This document shows positions 15,031 to 23,062 of a DNA stretch of 64,000 nucleotides, piece after piece. This DNA is from Brevibacillus composti. Lineage in GTDB: Bacteria; Bacillota; Bacilli; Brevibacillales; Brevibacillaceae. A program made the position numbers and the translations under genes. Location of the stretch: the NCBI RefSeq assembly GCF_016406105.1, contig NZ_CP066308.1:4066501-4130500 (forward strand), in the 5' to 3' direction. The notes under the pieces are model-generated. The model ran no database searches. It had not been told where the DNA came from and saw nothing but the letters and a program-made list of their open reading frames with translations. Every line of letters begins with the position of its first letter. Position 1 is the first letter of the stretch.

Positions 15031-15894
15031 CTACAGCACGTTCACCGCTTCACTGAGCTGCTCCAGGTTGCTATGGGTGTAGATGCTGGTCACTTTGAGT
15101 GAAGAGTGCCCGAGCAGCTTTTGGATTTGCACTAGGTTGACCTCTTTCTTCACCAACTGGCTGGCAAAGCTGTGGCGCAGGATGTGGGCGGTCACTTTCT
15201 TCTTCCACCCCAGCTTTTCCACCGCATCGGCCAGTACCCGGTTCACGTACACGGGAGACAGCTTCCCTGTCTTCTTCGTACAGAAAAACAGGTCGGAATC
15301 CGTGTAGGGTCGGTCATGCTCCACGTAGTGTCGAAGAAGCGGCAGGAGCTTGTCCGAGATGGGGATGTTCCGGTCTTTGTTCCCCTTTCCGGCGACGACA
15401 CGGATCACTTTCCGCTCCAAATCGACCGTGTCCAGGGTGAGGTCAAGGCACTCCGAGATCCGCAGGCCTGTCAGGTAGAGCACCTGAACCACCAGCCGAA
15501 TGAGATCATGGTCGATGGCTCCTACCAGCTGCTGAACCTCCTCCTCGGTCAGGTAGACCCGCTCTTTTTGCTGCGTCTTGATGTTCTCCACCGACAAGGC
15601 CACGTTTCTTGCCACCAGCTCCTTCTTGTACGCGTAGGCGAAGAAGGAGCGCAGCGTGTAGAGGTTTCGTGCCCGGCTGGCTGGCGCGTAGTTGCGTTCC
15701 TCCTTCAGCCACAGCAAGTAGTCTTCGATGTCTGCAGCCGAGACCTCTTCCAGGTAGGGTGAGCAGTTGTACTTCTTCTCCAGGAAGCGGGAGAACAATT
15801 TCAAGTCTTTTTCGTACCCGGAGGTCGTCTGCTCGCTCCGCTCCAGCGAAGTCAGGTAGTGTAGAAACTTATGGATGGCGTCTTTCAGCAACAT
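15031..15894 (-). CDS. tyrosine recombinase (XerC/D-like), element recombinase 1
   Basis: The 287-residue protein has an N-terminal SAM-like core-binding domain (FLHYLTSLERSEQTTSGYEKDLKLFSRFL) and a C-terminal catalytic domain with the full residue set: Arg in TGLRISECL, Lys in GKGNKDR, His-xx-Arg in HILRHSFAS, His in LLGHSS and Tyr in IYTH. Such enzymes cut and rejoin DNA at specific sites. ATG at 15894 has GGAGGG 7 bases upstream; an in-frame start at 15990 has none. It lies between two AGCGTCAGT inverted repeats (copies B and C), which could be its binding sites. It differs clearly from the second recombinase at 26586. Confidence 0.9.
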   Translation of the reverse strand: MLLKDAIHKFLHYLTSLERSEQTTSGYEKDLKLFSRFLEKKYNCSPYLEEVSAADIEDYLLWLKEERNYAPASRARNLYTLRSFFAYAYKKELVARNVALSVENIKTQQKERVYLTEEEVQQLVGAIDHDLIRLVVQVLYLTGLRISECLDLTLDTVDLERKVIRVVAGKGNKDRNIPISDKLLPLLRHYVEHDRPYTDSDLFFCTKKTGKLSPVYVNRVLADAVEKLGWKKKVTAHILRHSFASQLVKKEVNLVQIQKLLGHSSLKVTSIYTHSNLEQLSEAVNVL

Positions 15895-15994
15895 GGAAAT
15901 CCCTCCGTTGATGTTTTCATCTCGATTCAAAAACATAATATCTATTCCAAATATTGGTAGTTGCAGAAATAACGTCCCCTTTTTCTCCACGCGT

Positions 15995-16059
15995 AGCGTC
16001 AGTAGGGTCAGTGCCGACAGCCGCTTGGACTTTCTGCCGACACTGTTCCTGCTGACGGA
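15995..16059. repeat. dispersed inverted repeat, copy C
   Basis: The 26-base arms at 15995-16020 and 16034-16059 pair over 19 positions, with a 13-base spacer. The left arm starts with the family core AGCGTCAGTA. It lies between the primase-helicase stop and the recombinase start. Confidence 0.65.
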
Positions 16060-16089
16060 AACCTGGGAGAAAAAATGGTGATGTCCGTT

Positions 16090-18696
16090 CTACTCTTCAA
16101 ACTCTTCCTCCAGCTCACATCCGACCATTCCCTCGTTGGTCGTTGGCCCACTTAAAGCCGGGCGCTGCAGCCTTCTCGCTGGGACAGGCTCCTCGATTTC
16201 ATCCGTTTCGTTTTCAAGAGCTGTCGAAGAGGGGTTCACTTTTTCGATCGTCACCAGTTTGAAGTCGCCTGCATGACGAATGTCAAAAATGATGCCCAAT
16301 TGATTTAGGTTCGACTTCACTTCTTTCAGGCGTCGGCTCAGCATGTGGGCCGCTTTCGGAAAAGACTCGACACGGGTGTTAATTTTCTCCGTCTCCGCCA
16401 CGCGTTCCAGTTCTCGTAACAAGCTGGCCACCGATGCACTGTACCTTTTTCGGCCTTTCATCAAGGCCACGATCGCCGCCGCGACCGGATGAGCCGAAAT
16501 CGCCTCTTCGTTGGAGCGGTTCTGATTGTTGAAGTACGCGTCTAGGAACCGTTTTCCGCCAAGCCCCAGTACTTCCGCGATCGCGTATCCCCAGCGCGTG
16601 AAATCGGCCATGCGTCCCAGTTTGTTCAATTTCAGATTCGGGTAAATTGCCTTCGCTTGGGACAGGGCTCGCATCGCGCCGCCCACGATCTGCGGCTTGT
16701 CCGCATCAAACGCCTCCCACAACTCGCGCTCTTCTTTCCGCTCGCTGTCGTCGATACGCTCCAGCTCGATGACAATCGAACGATCCAGAAGATCGGCCCG
16801 AGTGGCAACGACGTTGATCCCGTTCATCCCAACACAGCGTTGAATTTCCAGAATGGTCTCGTCATCGTCGCTGTACAACGTCCTCTTGCTGAATCCCCCG
16901 CCTGTCGAAGAGATGCAAATCAGATCGCTTTTCTCCACAGAGAGTGTGTCGAGATTATCAAAGCAGGGCATGTAGTTGTTGGCCAGCGTGAGCGCTAGGT
17001 CTTGCTTGCTGTTGGGCATTGTGAGCAGATCGCGAACGGCTGGGTCAACGATCGATCTGGTCATCCGCAACGTCGTAGATTTCGACGCCCCTTTCTCCCC
17101 GCTCAGTACGAGAACGGGATGGGGGATCCCCGGAACGAAGCAGGAAACGATGTAGACGAGATAAAGCACTTGATCGTCGGGGTTTTTCAAACGTACGTGT
17201 TTCAGGATGAGCAGCAGGTCTCCGCTAAAGTCGGGCTCGACCTGCGCTTTCATATTCTTGTTGCGGACGAAAAGGATCGGCGGATTTTTTTCGATGCTCA
17301 CGCCATGGGCAGAGATGCGAACAGCCCGCCACTCCTTATCGGCCAGATCGTAGTAGAATGTGTCGTCCTTTTCCGCAACGCGTAGCTGCAGTTTGTGCTC
17401 GTTCCCGCCGAACATGGCCTTCATTTCCATCACACTGAGCGCCTGGTTCATCGCGTCCATTCCGGGGGCTTTACCCGTCTCTTCAAAGAACTTCTTGGTG
17501 AGCCACAGCTTGAACTGTTTGCCTCTCACCTTCATCAGCTCTATGTGGCCGTCGACTTCAACCGCCGCGAACGCGTCCTCGATTTCGTTACGGAAAAACT
17601 TCGCCTCGTTACCCAAACGGATGAGAATGTCTGTCTGACTCTCGTCTCCGCCTTTGTCACCGGGGGATCTTCCTTTAGATTGCCGCCAATCCGGCTCCAG
17701 CAGATCGCGAAGCGTCTCCCAGTTCTGGCTCGCGCAGCTGTTGTGATGGCACCCAGCGGCGATACCTCCGTCGTCGAACTGGATGAGGTAGGCGCTACGG
17801 TTGGTGTGATCCTCATTCCACGGACACGTTTCCAGCACGTACTTGGTCGCCTTGTTTTGCCAGCGGGCTTTCAAGGCAACTTCGAGACCCTGTTCGGAGA
17901 GCCACGCTTCGAGGTCGAAAGTGCCACCCTTCCTTTCGGCCCTCCTGTTCTTTTTTTTGGGCACTTCGATTTCGGGCATCTCGTCTGCCAGTTCCTGAAG
18001 CAGTTCCACTTGCACGATGTGGATCTCATCCGGGCATTCGAGAATCTGTGCCTGCCGATGCGGACGCTCTTTCGTGTCGTCCCCCTTGCAGGCCACGGTT
18101 CCGTACAGCTTCCAGATGCGGGCCGCGTTGTAGGTGGACGTGTCGATCTGTACCTGATCCGTGCTGTACTTCAGGTCTAACGCCTGCAGCGCTTTTTGAA
18201 TGAGCTCCGTGCTTGCCTCGTCGTTAGGCAAATTGATGTAGTAGAGCAGGTGGGCCCCGTTTCCGCTGTCCGCCAAAATGGGTTCGGGCCACCCTTTCTC
18301 ACGCAGCTGGTCGCGTACCTCTTTGGCGAGCGCGATCGCCGCTTCATGCTCCTCATCGGTGGAAGAAATGCCTGCCGGACGTACCGGATCGAAGTCGATG
18401 GGAAACCAGCACCGACGGTCGATGTCCACGTCGCTCGTCGTCTGTTTGGCTCTCTCAACCACCCGGTTTTCCGCTCTCGCTAGCAGAGCTGGCTTTACCG
18501 GATTCAGGGTTACGTAGATGTTGGCTTGTCCGTTGTAGCGCTCCGCTGCCTCAGCCAGCGCCTCCCAGTCGTTAAAATAGCCTCTAACGGTGCCTTTTGC
18601 GGTGTCCAGTATGCGCAGCTCCCTCACTTCGTTTTCGTGTGCCAAGAGGGTAAGCGCCTGGATCATTTCCTCAATTGCGTTTTCTATGTGATTCAT
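16090..18696 (-). CDS. primase-polymerase / AAA+ helicase-like fusion
   Basis: The 868-residue protein has an N-terminal archaeo-eukaryotic-type primase domain. Its metal-binding pair is IDFD (100-103), its nucleotide-binding motif is SGNGAHLL (144-151) and its third motif is IDTSTYNAARIWKLYG (184-199). A zinc-knuckle-like segment follows (CPWNEDH at 291 and CHHNSC at 316-321). The C-terminal half has a Walker A-like GEKGASKST (533-541), a Walker B-like CFDNLD (578-583) and an Arg-rich sensor region ending DLLDRSIVIEL. This architecture suits replication initiation or restart for a mobile element. ATG at 18696 follows GGAGAGGAG. The OB-like gene lies just upstream. I do not recognise a named relative. 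Confidence 0.78.
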   Translation of the reverse strand: MNHIENAIEEMIQALTLLAHENEVRELRILDTAKGTVRGYFNDWEALAEAAERYNGQANIYVTLNPVKPALLARAENRVVERAKQTTSDVDIDRRCWFPIDFDPVRPAGISSTDEEHEAAIALAKEVRDQLREKGWPEPILADSGNGAHLLYYINLPNDEASTELIQKALQALDLKYSTDQVQIDTSTYNAARIWKLYGTVACKGDDTKERPHRQAQILECPDEIHIVQVELLQELADEMPEIEVPKKKNRRAERKGGTFDLEAWLSEQGLEVALKARWQNKATKYVLETCPWNEDHTNRSAYLIQFDDGGIAAGCHHNSCASQNWETLRDLLEPDWRQSKGRSPGDKGGDESQTDILIRLGNEAKFFRNEIEDAFAAVEVDGHIELMKVRGKQFKLWLTKKFFEETGKAPGMDAMNQALSVMEMKAMFGGNEHKLQLRVAEKDDTFYYDLADKEWRAVRISAHGVSIEKNPPILFVRNKNMKAQVEPDFSGDLLLILKHVRLKNPDDQVLYLVYIVSCFVPGIPHPVLVLSGEKGASKSTTLRMTRSIVDPAVRDLLTMPNSKQDLALTLANNYMPCFDNLDTLSVEKSDLICISSTGGGFSKRTLYSDDDETILEIQRCVGMNGINVVATRADLLDRSIVIELERIDDSERKEERELWEAFDADKPQIVGGAMRALSQAKAIYPNLKLNKLGRMADFTRWGYAIAEVLGLGGKRFLDAYFNNQNRSNEEAISAHPVAAAIVALMKGRKRYSASVASLLRELERVAETEKINTRVESFPKAAHMLSRRLKEVKSNLNQLGIIFDIRHAGDFKLVTIEKVNPSSTALENETDEIEEPVPARRLQRPALSGPTTNEGMVGCELEEEFEE

Positions 18697-18772
18697 GTTG
18701 GTTCTCCTCTCCATTTTGTTTTGCGAAGGTTCCCCTCTGTAGCCACGACAGCTACTGAGGGTGTTGATCTGG

Positions 18773-19285
18773 CTAGTCGATCAGATCCATCGATCCAACC
18801 TCTTCGTACTCGTTTTCATCCTTGAAGAAGTTCTCCACTTCTTCCTGATCGTGTTGGGCTACCTTTTTTTCGGAAACGGAAGGCATCTCCGCAGTACCCT
18901 TCTCTTTTTTCATCTTCACGATGTTGCTATAAGTTTTGTCGTCCTTCTCGACGTTCTCGACGAAGACGGTCACCTTCATGCCGACCAGACTGTCGAGGTC
19001 GAGGTCCTCGCCCGGATCAGGGAGGGCCTCAAGGTCTTGCAACAGTTTCACCATCCGGCTTTTCGCTCCCCATGACAGGTTCGGGGCGTAGAACAGAATC
19101 GCAAAATCTCCATTCGGAAGCGGAATTCTGACCTTCAGATTCAGAACATCGCGCTTGCCGGTTTCATGGAATTGGCTGCCCCTCTCCATGATGTCGGCGG
19201 ATTCGATTTCACAGCCGTTGTACACTCCTTCTTGGACAATCGTTTGGTTGGTGAGGGGTCGTTTGATGGTACGGTTTTTTTTCAT
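18773..19285 (-). CDS. OB-fold-like, possible ssDNA-binding protein
   Basis: The 170-residue protein shows an N-terminal beta-rich region (GVYNGCEIESADIMERGSQFHETGKRDVLNLKVRIPLPNGD) and a later strand pair (LVGMKVTVFVENVEKDDKTYSNIVKMKK) like the OB-type ssDNA-binding proteins of phages and mobile elements. The last 35 residues are strongly acidic and end in EEVGSMDLID, reminiscent of SSB tails. It lies immediately upstream of the primase-helicase gene, as replication-module SSBs often do. The call is an inference from pattern and position. Confidence 0.5.
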   Translation of the reverse strand: MKKNRTIKRPLTNQTIVQEGVYNGCEIESADIMERGSQFHETGKRDVLNLKVRIPLPNGDFAILFYAPNLSWGAKSRMVKLLQDLEALPDPGEDLDLDSLVGMKVTVFVENVEKDDKTYSNIVKMKKEKGTAEMPSVSEKKVAQHDQEEVENFFKDENEYEEVGSMDLID

Positions 19286-19434
19286 TTACATTCACTCCTT
19301 GATATCTTTTTGAAATGGAAGCTGTTGAAGCATCTTCCTTTCAAGGATGATCATACTCTCTTCGCACTTCAATATTGAGGGAAGAGGAGTAAGGGCACTT
19401 ACCTTGACAAATTTCAGGATTTGTGGTATCCGGC

Positions 19435-19468
19435 AAAAAAAAAAGAAGCAAACTTATCGTTCGCTTCT
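19435..19468 (-). terminator. terminator overlapping the end of the 19454 gene
   Basis: The arms AGAAGCAAAC and GTTCGCTTCT pair with one mismatch and are followed on the minus strand by an uninterrupted T tract of about ten. The stem includes the last codons of the upstream gene. Confidence 0.85.
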
Positions 19469-20563
19469 GATCATCTCCTGACTTTTAGCAACCGATGTGG
19501 CGACGGATTTTTGAAACAATCCTTCTACGTCAGCCAGGAACTGTTTCGTTCTCTCCGACGACAATTGACGATATACCTCGCCAATCGTTTCCGCCGCCCT
19601 CTTGTATTTTTCCTTTTCTTTATCTGGCAATTCGGTCATTTCATCGAGTTCCTTTCGAAGATCCGCCAATACTCGTCCAATCTCTCTCCATTGATCCACG
19701 AGTCTTTGCGTTTCAATGAGCAGGTTGGTCAGAATCCCCTCTCTCTTCCGATCTTGTTCGTCGAGGATGGGTAGGACACGTCTTTCAAACTCCTGTTTGA
19801 CATATTTACTGTCTTCCTCTTCCCCTATGAATCTTCGCAGCCCTAATGCAATCTGATCCAGGTGTTGCATCGCTGCTATTATTTTTTCATCCATTCGGAA
19901 TTTGGTCCTGTTGATTTCCTTCCGCAGCCGGTGAGCTAACAGAACATCCAAGTGCTCCAACTGAGCTTCCTTTTCTCCTTCGGACAGATACTCATCCGAT
20001 TCCAACAACTGTTGGATTTCTTGAGCTCGAACATGAACAGCACAAAGAATCTTCGCCCACTCATCCATACTGTGGTTCATCTTCTGCCACATCATGACCC
20101 GAACACGAGGAGGCATCGTAGTGACCAAGCTCATCCATGAACCCATTTTTTCTTGTAGTTTCTCCATCATCGAAAATTCGAGCTTGGTGTTCAGATAGAT
20201 CGGGTGACTCATGAGATCCATTCTAATGTCTCGCGGCAGGCAGTCTTCTATATCGTCAAGCAGCTGCCGATAGTAATGTACCATTTTGTCGAATGGTGCG
20301 GTCTTTTCGGTATTTCCTTCTCGGTACAAGGGATGCTCATGGATGCTGTTAAGAAGTACATAGAGAATCTCATTCCATTCCTTGCGAAACAGATATGCCC
20401 CCTTTTCCTGGAAATCCTCTGGACGAAAGGAGTATCGTTCACAGAATTTCTTAAACCGGAACTTAAATGTTTCTTCGGGCCACCCTAGCTCCTCGCACAT
20501 CTCCTCCCACGTCAAATCCCGATTGAAGATTCCACCCTCGATTACTTTTTGCTGCAGCTTCAT
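19454..20563 (-). CDS. unrecognised helical protein of the accessory element
   Basis: I do not recognise this 369-residue protein. It is charged and mostly helical, with long amphipathic stretches (for example VLPILDEQDRKREGILTNLLIETQRLVDQWREIGRVLADLRKELDEM) that could form coiled coils. The N-terminal part (NRDLTWEEMCEELGWPEETFKFRFKKFCERY) looks like a small helix-turn-helix. No signal peptide or membrane segment is visible. ATG at 20563 is chosen over an in-frame start at 20611, though its ribosome site (GAGTGGG) is weak. Repeat copy D lies upstream and its own terminator follows, so it appears to be a separate transcription unit. Confidence 0.55.
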   Translation of the reverse strand: MKLQQKVIEGGIFNRDLTWEEMCEELGWPEETFKFRFKKFCERYSFRPEDFQEKGAYLFRKEWNEILYVLLNSIHEHPLYREGNTEKTAPFDKMVHYYRQLLDDIEDCLPRDIRMDLMSHPIYLNTKLEFSMMEKLQEKMGSWMSLVTTMPPRVRVMMWQKMNHSMDEWAKILCAVHVRAQEIQQLLESDEYLSEGEKEAQLEHLDVLLAHRLRKEINRTKFRMDEKIIAAMQHLDQIALGLRRFIGEEEDSKYVKQEFERRVLPILDEQDRKREGILTNLLIETQRLVDQWREIGRVLADLRKELDEMTELPDKEKEKYKRAAETIGEVYRQLSSERTKQFLADVEGLFQKSVATSVAKSQEMIRSER

Positions 20564-20685
20564 TGTTTCCCACTCTTTCTTGAGTATTCTTCCGAGTATT
20601 ACGCACAACACATTTCAGCTTTTCCATCATTAATCTTAGCACATCCCGGCAGACAACAAGCATCCCTCGCTACCTACTTGCAGGT

Positions 20686-20752
20686 AGCGTCAGTACTGGC
20701 AGAATCGTCAGTTCCAGAAATACAGTCTGACGACACCGCCGCTACTGACGCT
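20686..20752. repeat. dispersed inverted repeat, copy D
   Basis: The 26-base arms at 20686-20711 and 20727-20752 pair over 21 positions. The outer ten are perfect (AGCGTCAGTA / TACTGACGCT), as are the inner seven (TCGTCAG / CTGACGA). A second small hairpin (CTACCT / AGGTAG, 20670-20687) touches its left side. It lies between the RHH gene and the 19454 gene. Confidence 0.75.
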
Positions 20753-20785
20753 AGCTGAGGTGTACGGAGGGCAAATGAACACTTC

Positions 20786-20815
20786 GGTTCCATCCCTTTC
20801 AACAAGGAATGGAAC
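20786..20815. terminator. terminator-like hairpin after the RHH gene
   Basis: The arms GGTTCCATCCCTT and AAGGAATGGAACC pair with one internal mismatch across a 4-base loop. The T-rich side is on the plus strand, so termination of the minus-strand RHH gene is less certain. Confidence 0.45.
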
Positions 20816-20831
20816 CTGTTCTTTTCAATCT

Positions 20832-21305
20832 TCATCGCGGACTCGTATCCTGAAGATAGAAGCGAATCGCTTCAGACACCAGCCAGCTGTAGCTCGGGAT
20901 GTATCGTCCCTTTTTCAGCCTCTCAATGGTCTTCAACAAATCCTTCTCCACGTAGATGGTCAACTTCTTGTGCTGCTCATAGAAATCCGGCCGCCTCTCT
21001 AGGCTGGGATATGGATGGTCGTGCTGGCAGAGATCGGCGATTTTAGCGTTTTGCCGTTCCGAAAAGGCCAGTTTAGACTGGCTTATTGTCGAGTGCTGTC
21101 TAACATTTTCGTCCGCTGGTTCAAAGTTTGCCTCCTCCGCTTCTTCCCACCCGGTCTCCAGCTCCCAGCCGTCGGAGCACTCGACAGAGTTGTGTTCCAC
21201 TCGCCTTTGATCGGTACCCCAGTTGATCCCGTGTGTGGACTGTTCTTGCCTGAATCGCTCTTTTACCCCTGACAGATCCCAATTGCGTTTGCGTCGCGGA
21301 AACAT
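20832..21305 (-). CDS. ribbon-helix-helix (CopG/ParG-like) DNA-binding protein
   Basis: The C-terminal 45 residues (HKKLTIYVEKDLLKTIERLKKGRYIPSYSWLVSEAIRFYLQD) have the strand-helix-helix pattern of ribbon-helix-helix proteins. The first 110 residues are charged, probably disordered, and unrecognised. Such proteins autoregulate partition or copy-control genes on plasmids and elements. The ATG follows GGAGGGATCAGG. A GTCGAC-rich inverted repeat upstream (21331-21362) is a likely operator. No ParA-type ATPase lies beside it, so partition remains a guess. Confidence 0.62.
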   Translation of the reverse strand: MFPRRKRNWDLSGVKERFRQEQSTHGINWGTDQRRVEHNSVECSDGWELETGWEEAEEANFEPADENVRQHSTISQSKLAFSERQNAKIADLCQHDHPYPSLERRPDFYEQHKKLTIYVEKDLLKTIERLKKGRYIPSYSWLVSEAIRFYLQDTSPR

Positions 21306-21330
21306 CCTGATCCCTCCGTATCGTTAGTGC

Positions 21331-21362
21331 AGTCGACTTCGACGTCGTCGTGCGCGTCGACT
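21331..21362. promoter_or_regulatory. GTCGAC-rich inverted repeat, possible RHH operator
   Basis: AGTCGAC (21331-21337) and GTCGACT (21356-21362) form a perfect inverted repeat, and further TCGAC / GTCG units lie between them. It sits 26-57 bases upstream of the RHH gene start, where an autoregulatory or partition-type site would be expected. Confidence 0.5.
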
Positions 21363-21393
21363 TTTATCAGAATGTTTCTCTGTGTGTGAAAGC

Positions 21394-21422
21394 AAAAAAA
21401 ATGGGGCAAACCACCATGCCCC
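21394..21422 (-). terminator. terminator after the small ORF at 21453
   Basis: The stem GGGGCA / TGCCCC with an 8-base loop is followed on the minus strand by ATTTTTTTTG. It ends the operon of RadC, DUF960 and the small ORF. Confidence 0.8.
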
Positions 21423-21452
21423 TGAATCTACGATGTTGACCTAATCGGTCTC

Positions 21453-21590
21453 CTACAGCAGCCTTCTTAGGAGCTCCTCTTGATTGAGCCCTCGCTCTTT
21501 TGCTACTGTGGCAATCGCCTGCTCTCGACTCATTCCGTCCAGAACCAGTTTCGCGATGATCCAGATCACTTCTAACAAGATCGGATTCAC
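21453..21590 (-). CDS. small 45-residue protein
   Basis: A GTG at 21590 follows GGGGGGAG and opens a 45-codon frame: an N-terminal hydrophobic helix (NPILLEVIWIIAKLVLDG) and then an amphipathic helix pair (SREQAIATVAKERGLNQEELLRRLL) that resembles a minimal helix-turn-helix. It is followed by a strong terminator and lies at the end of the RadC-DUF960 operon. A longer overlapping frame on the same strand (21367-21618) has no protein-like composition. Function unknown. Confidence 0.55.
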   Translation of the reverse strand: MNPILLEVIWIIAKLVLDGMSREQAIATVAKERGLNQEELLRRLL

Positions 21591-21682
21591 TGAAGTTCTC
21601 CCCCCTTTCCCTTGTCATCTTTTCGCTCCCAAACGAATCTGCAGGATGGCAAGAATGATCGTGATGATCACGTTATCACCCC

Positions 21683-22009
21683 TCAGTACTCATCTGGGAA
21701 AAGCATCGTGCAGTACGTCCCGGAATCGATCACCCAAATCGTCACGCCGCCGATCGGCTCCTGGACGCCATCCACGTAGAACGACTCCCGATGCTCCGGC
21801 TGCTCCTGCCGATTCAGCACCTTCTGCAGCGGCTCCCCGTCCACCATCTCCACCGACAGCTCGAACACTTGCAGGTAATCGAGCTCGTCGCCTCTCGCCT
21901 TGCGTACCTCAATTGCCCGCCAGAGCGCCATCTGTATGGCCGGTTCGATCCGATCCGCGATCCCTCTGGTGGCGTATCTGTCACCCGAAAACAAACGGCT
22001 GTTTTTCAT
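21683..22009 (-). CDS. DUF960-family protein
   Basis: The 108-residue protein shows the DUF960 pattern: an N-terminal YATRGIADRIEPAIQMALWRAIEVRKARGDELDYLQVFELSV, then a QEQPEHRESF segment and a C-terminal beta region. The family is common on firmicute plasmids, phages and ICEs; its function is unknown. The ATG at 22009 overlaps the RadC stop in ATGA, so the two are coupled. Confidence 0.72.
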   Translation of the reverse strand: MKNSRLFSGDRYATRGIADRIEPAIQMALWRAIEVRKARGDELDYLQVFELSVEMVDGEPLQKVLNRQEQPEHRESFYVDGVQEPIGGVTIWVIDSGTYCTMLFPDEY

Positions 22010-22491
22010 CTTTCCATGTACCCCTTTTCTTTCAGGCTGCAAAATGAGCCTTCCATTCCTACAACGATGTGATCCAGGACGGGAATGCCCAGCAGCTCGC
22101 CCGCCTCTTGAAGCCTCCGTGTCACTTCAATGTCTTCCCTGCTTGGCGTAGGGTCGCCGGAAGGATGGTTGTGCGCCACGATGACGGAAGCGGCGTTCGC
22201 CAAAACAGCGGCCTTGAAGACCTCTCTGGGATGTACGATGCTCGCGTCCAGGGAGCCCACCGAAACCGTGTGAATGGCAACCGGCTCGTTTTTGGTCGAC
22301 AGGCACAGCAGGAAAAACTGTTCCCGATCCGTTTCCTCCAAAAACTTCTGGAAGAGCCCAACGGCATCTTTCGCCATGCGAATTCTTCTCTGCGGGTACA
22401 GCAGGCTTGACTCCCGCACCATCTTTACCGAGACGATGTTGACACGTTTGGCAGGTTGATGCCCTGCTTTTGTTGCGGTTTTATCGTTCAT
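22006..22491 (-). CDS. RadC-family JAB/MPN-domain protein
   Basis: The 161-residue protein has the JAMM metal motif in VIVAHNHPSGDPTPSREDIEVTRRL and the preceding LSTKNEPVAIHTVSVGSLDASIVHPREVFKAA typical of RadC. It lacks the N-terminal helix-hairpin-helix domain of chromosomal RadC, which is usual for short versions on mobile elements. A strong GGGAGG precedes the ATG at 22491. It is coupled to the DUF960 gene downstream and follows the 22506 gene closely. The biochemical role of RadC is unsettled. Confidence 0.88.
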   Translation of the reverse strand: MNDKTATKAGHQPAKRVNIVSVKMVRESSLLYPQRRIRMAKDAVGLFQKFLEETDREQFFLLCLSTKNEPVAIHTVSVGSLDASIVHPREVFKAAVLANAASVIVAHNHPSGDPTPSREDIEVTRRLQEAGELLGIPVLDHIVVGMEGSFCSLKEKGYMER

Positions 22492-22505
22492 GTGATTTCC
22501 TCCCA

Positions 22506-22934
22506 TTAGTAGTTTAGTAAAATGGCATCACGCTCGACCTGATCCTCTAGCCAAGCTATGGCCTGCTCATCGTCCGCTACGGATTCAAGCGGTAGGAGAA
22601 ACGACATTCCGTACTCGTTGGTGTAGATGACCACGACTTTGTACCAGTGCTCGCCGTTTCGTTCCACCTTTTCCACAAACTCCGGCAGGCATCCCAGCAA
22701 ACCGTTTTGACCGCGATCCAGTCCCACCACGGACAGATCGCGCAGATTGTCGCCTTTCTCCAACACGACCATGTAGCCGTGCATGTCGAGCGTGAATTCT
22801 TCCTCCAAACCGTCGAAGTCAAAAGCTTCTTTCAGGGCCAAAAACTCTTCTTCCAAGTACGCGGCGAAGGCGTCGGAAAACACTCTCGCTTCCCGCAGCA
22901 GCCGCACGTCCTGAATGGTTTTGATCGTCCGCAT
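22506..22934 (-). CDS. unrecognised 142-residue protein
   Basis: I do not recognise this protein. It is acidic, with an N-terminal helical part (MRTIKTIQDVRLLREARVFSDAFAAYLEEEFLALKEAF) and a central beta-rich part (FTLDMHGYMVVLEKGDNLRDLSVVGLDRGQNGLLGCLPEFVEKVERNGEHWYKVVVIYTNEYGMSFLLP). No signal or membrane segment is visible. ATG at 22934 follows GAGGAAAGG; the in-frame start at 22952 is less likely. It is the first gene of the unit with RadC and DUF960. Confidence 0.6.
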   Translation of the reverse strand: MRTIKTIQDVRLLREARVFSDAFAAYLEEEFLALKEAFDFDGLEEEFTLDMHGYMVVLEKGDNLRDLSVVGLDRGQNGLLGCLPEFVEKVERNGEHWYKVVVIYTNEYGMSFLLPLESVADDEQAIAWLEDQVERDAILLNY

Positions 22935-22954
22935 GGTTCCTTTCCTCCTCAAAC

Positions 22955-22993
22955 AGGAAAAGGCACCTTCCCGTTTTCGTCAGGGAAGATGCC
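22955..22993 (-). terminator. terminator after the 52-residue membrane protein gene
   Basis: The arms GGCACCTTCCC (22962-22972) and GGGAAGATGCC (22983-22993) pair with one wobble and are followed on the minus strand by TTTTCCTGTTTG. Confidence 0.75.
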
Positions 22994-23062
22994 TCTCGCT
23001 TTTACGATTGGTTTTGAACAACTGCTATCAATTAGTATTTGAAAGTCGGCCAGGTTAGCTTC

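Noticed and set aside
21367..21618. 83-codon minus-strand frame near the RadC operon
   Set aside because: It overlaps the better 45-codon gene in another frame, starts before that gene's ribosome site and has a random-looking, Arg-rich composition.
21615..21671. 18-residue hydrophobic minus-strand peptide starting with GTG at 21671
   Set aside because: It has a fair ribosome site (GAGGGGTGA) but is too short to support without conservation data.
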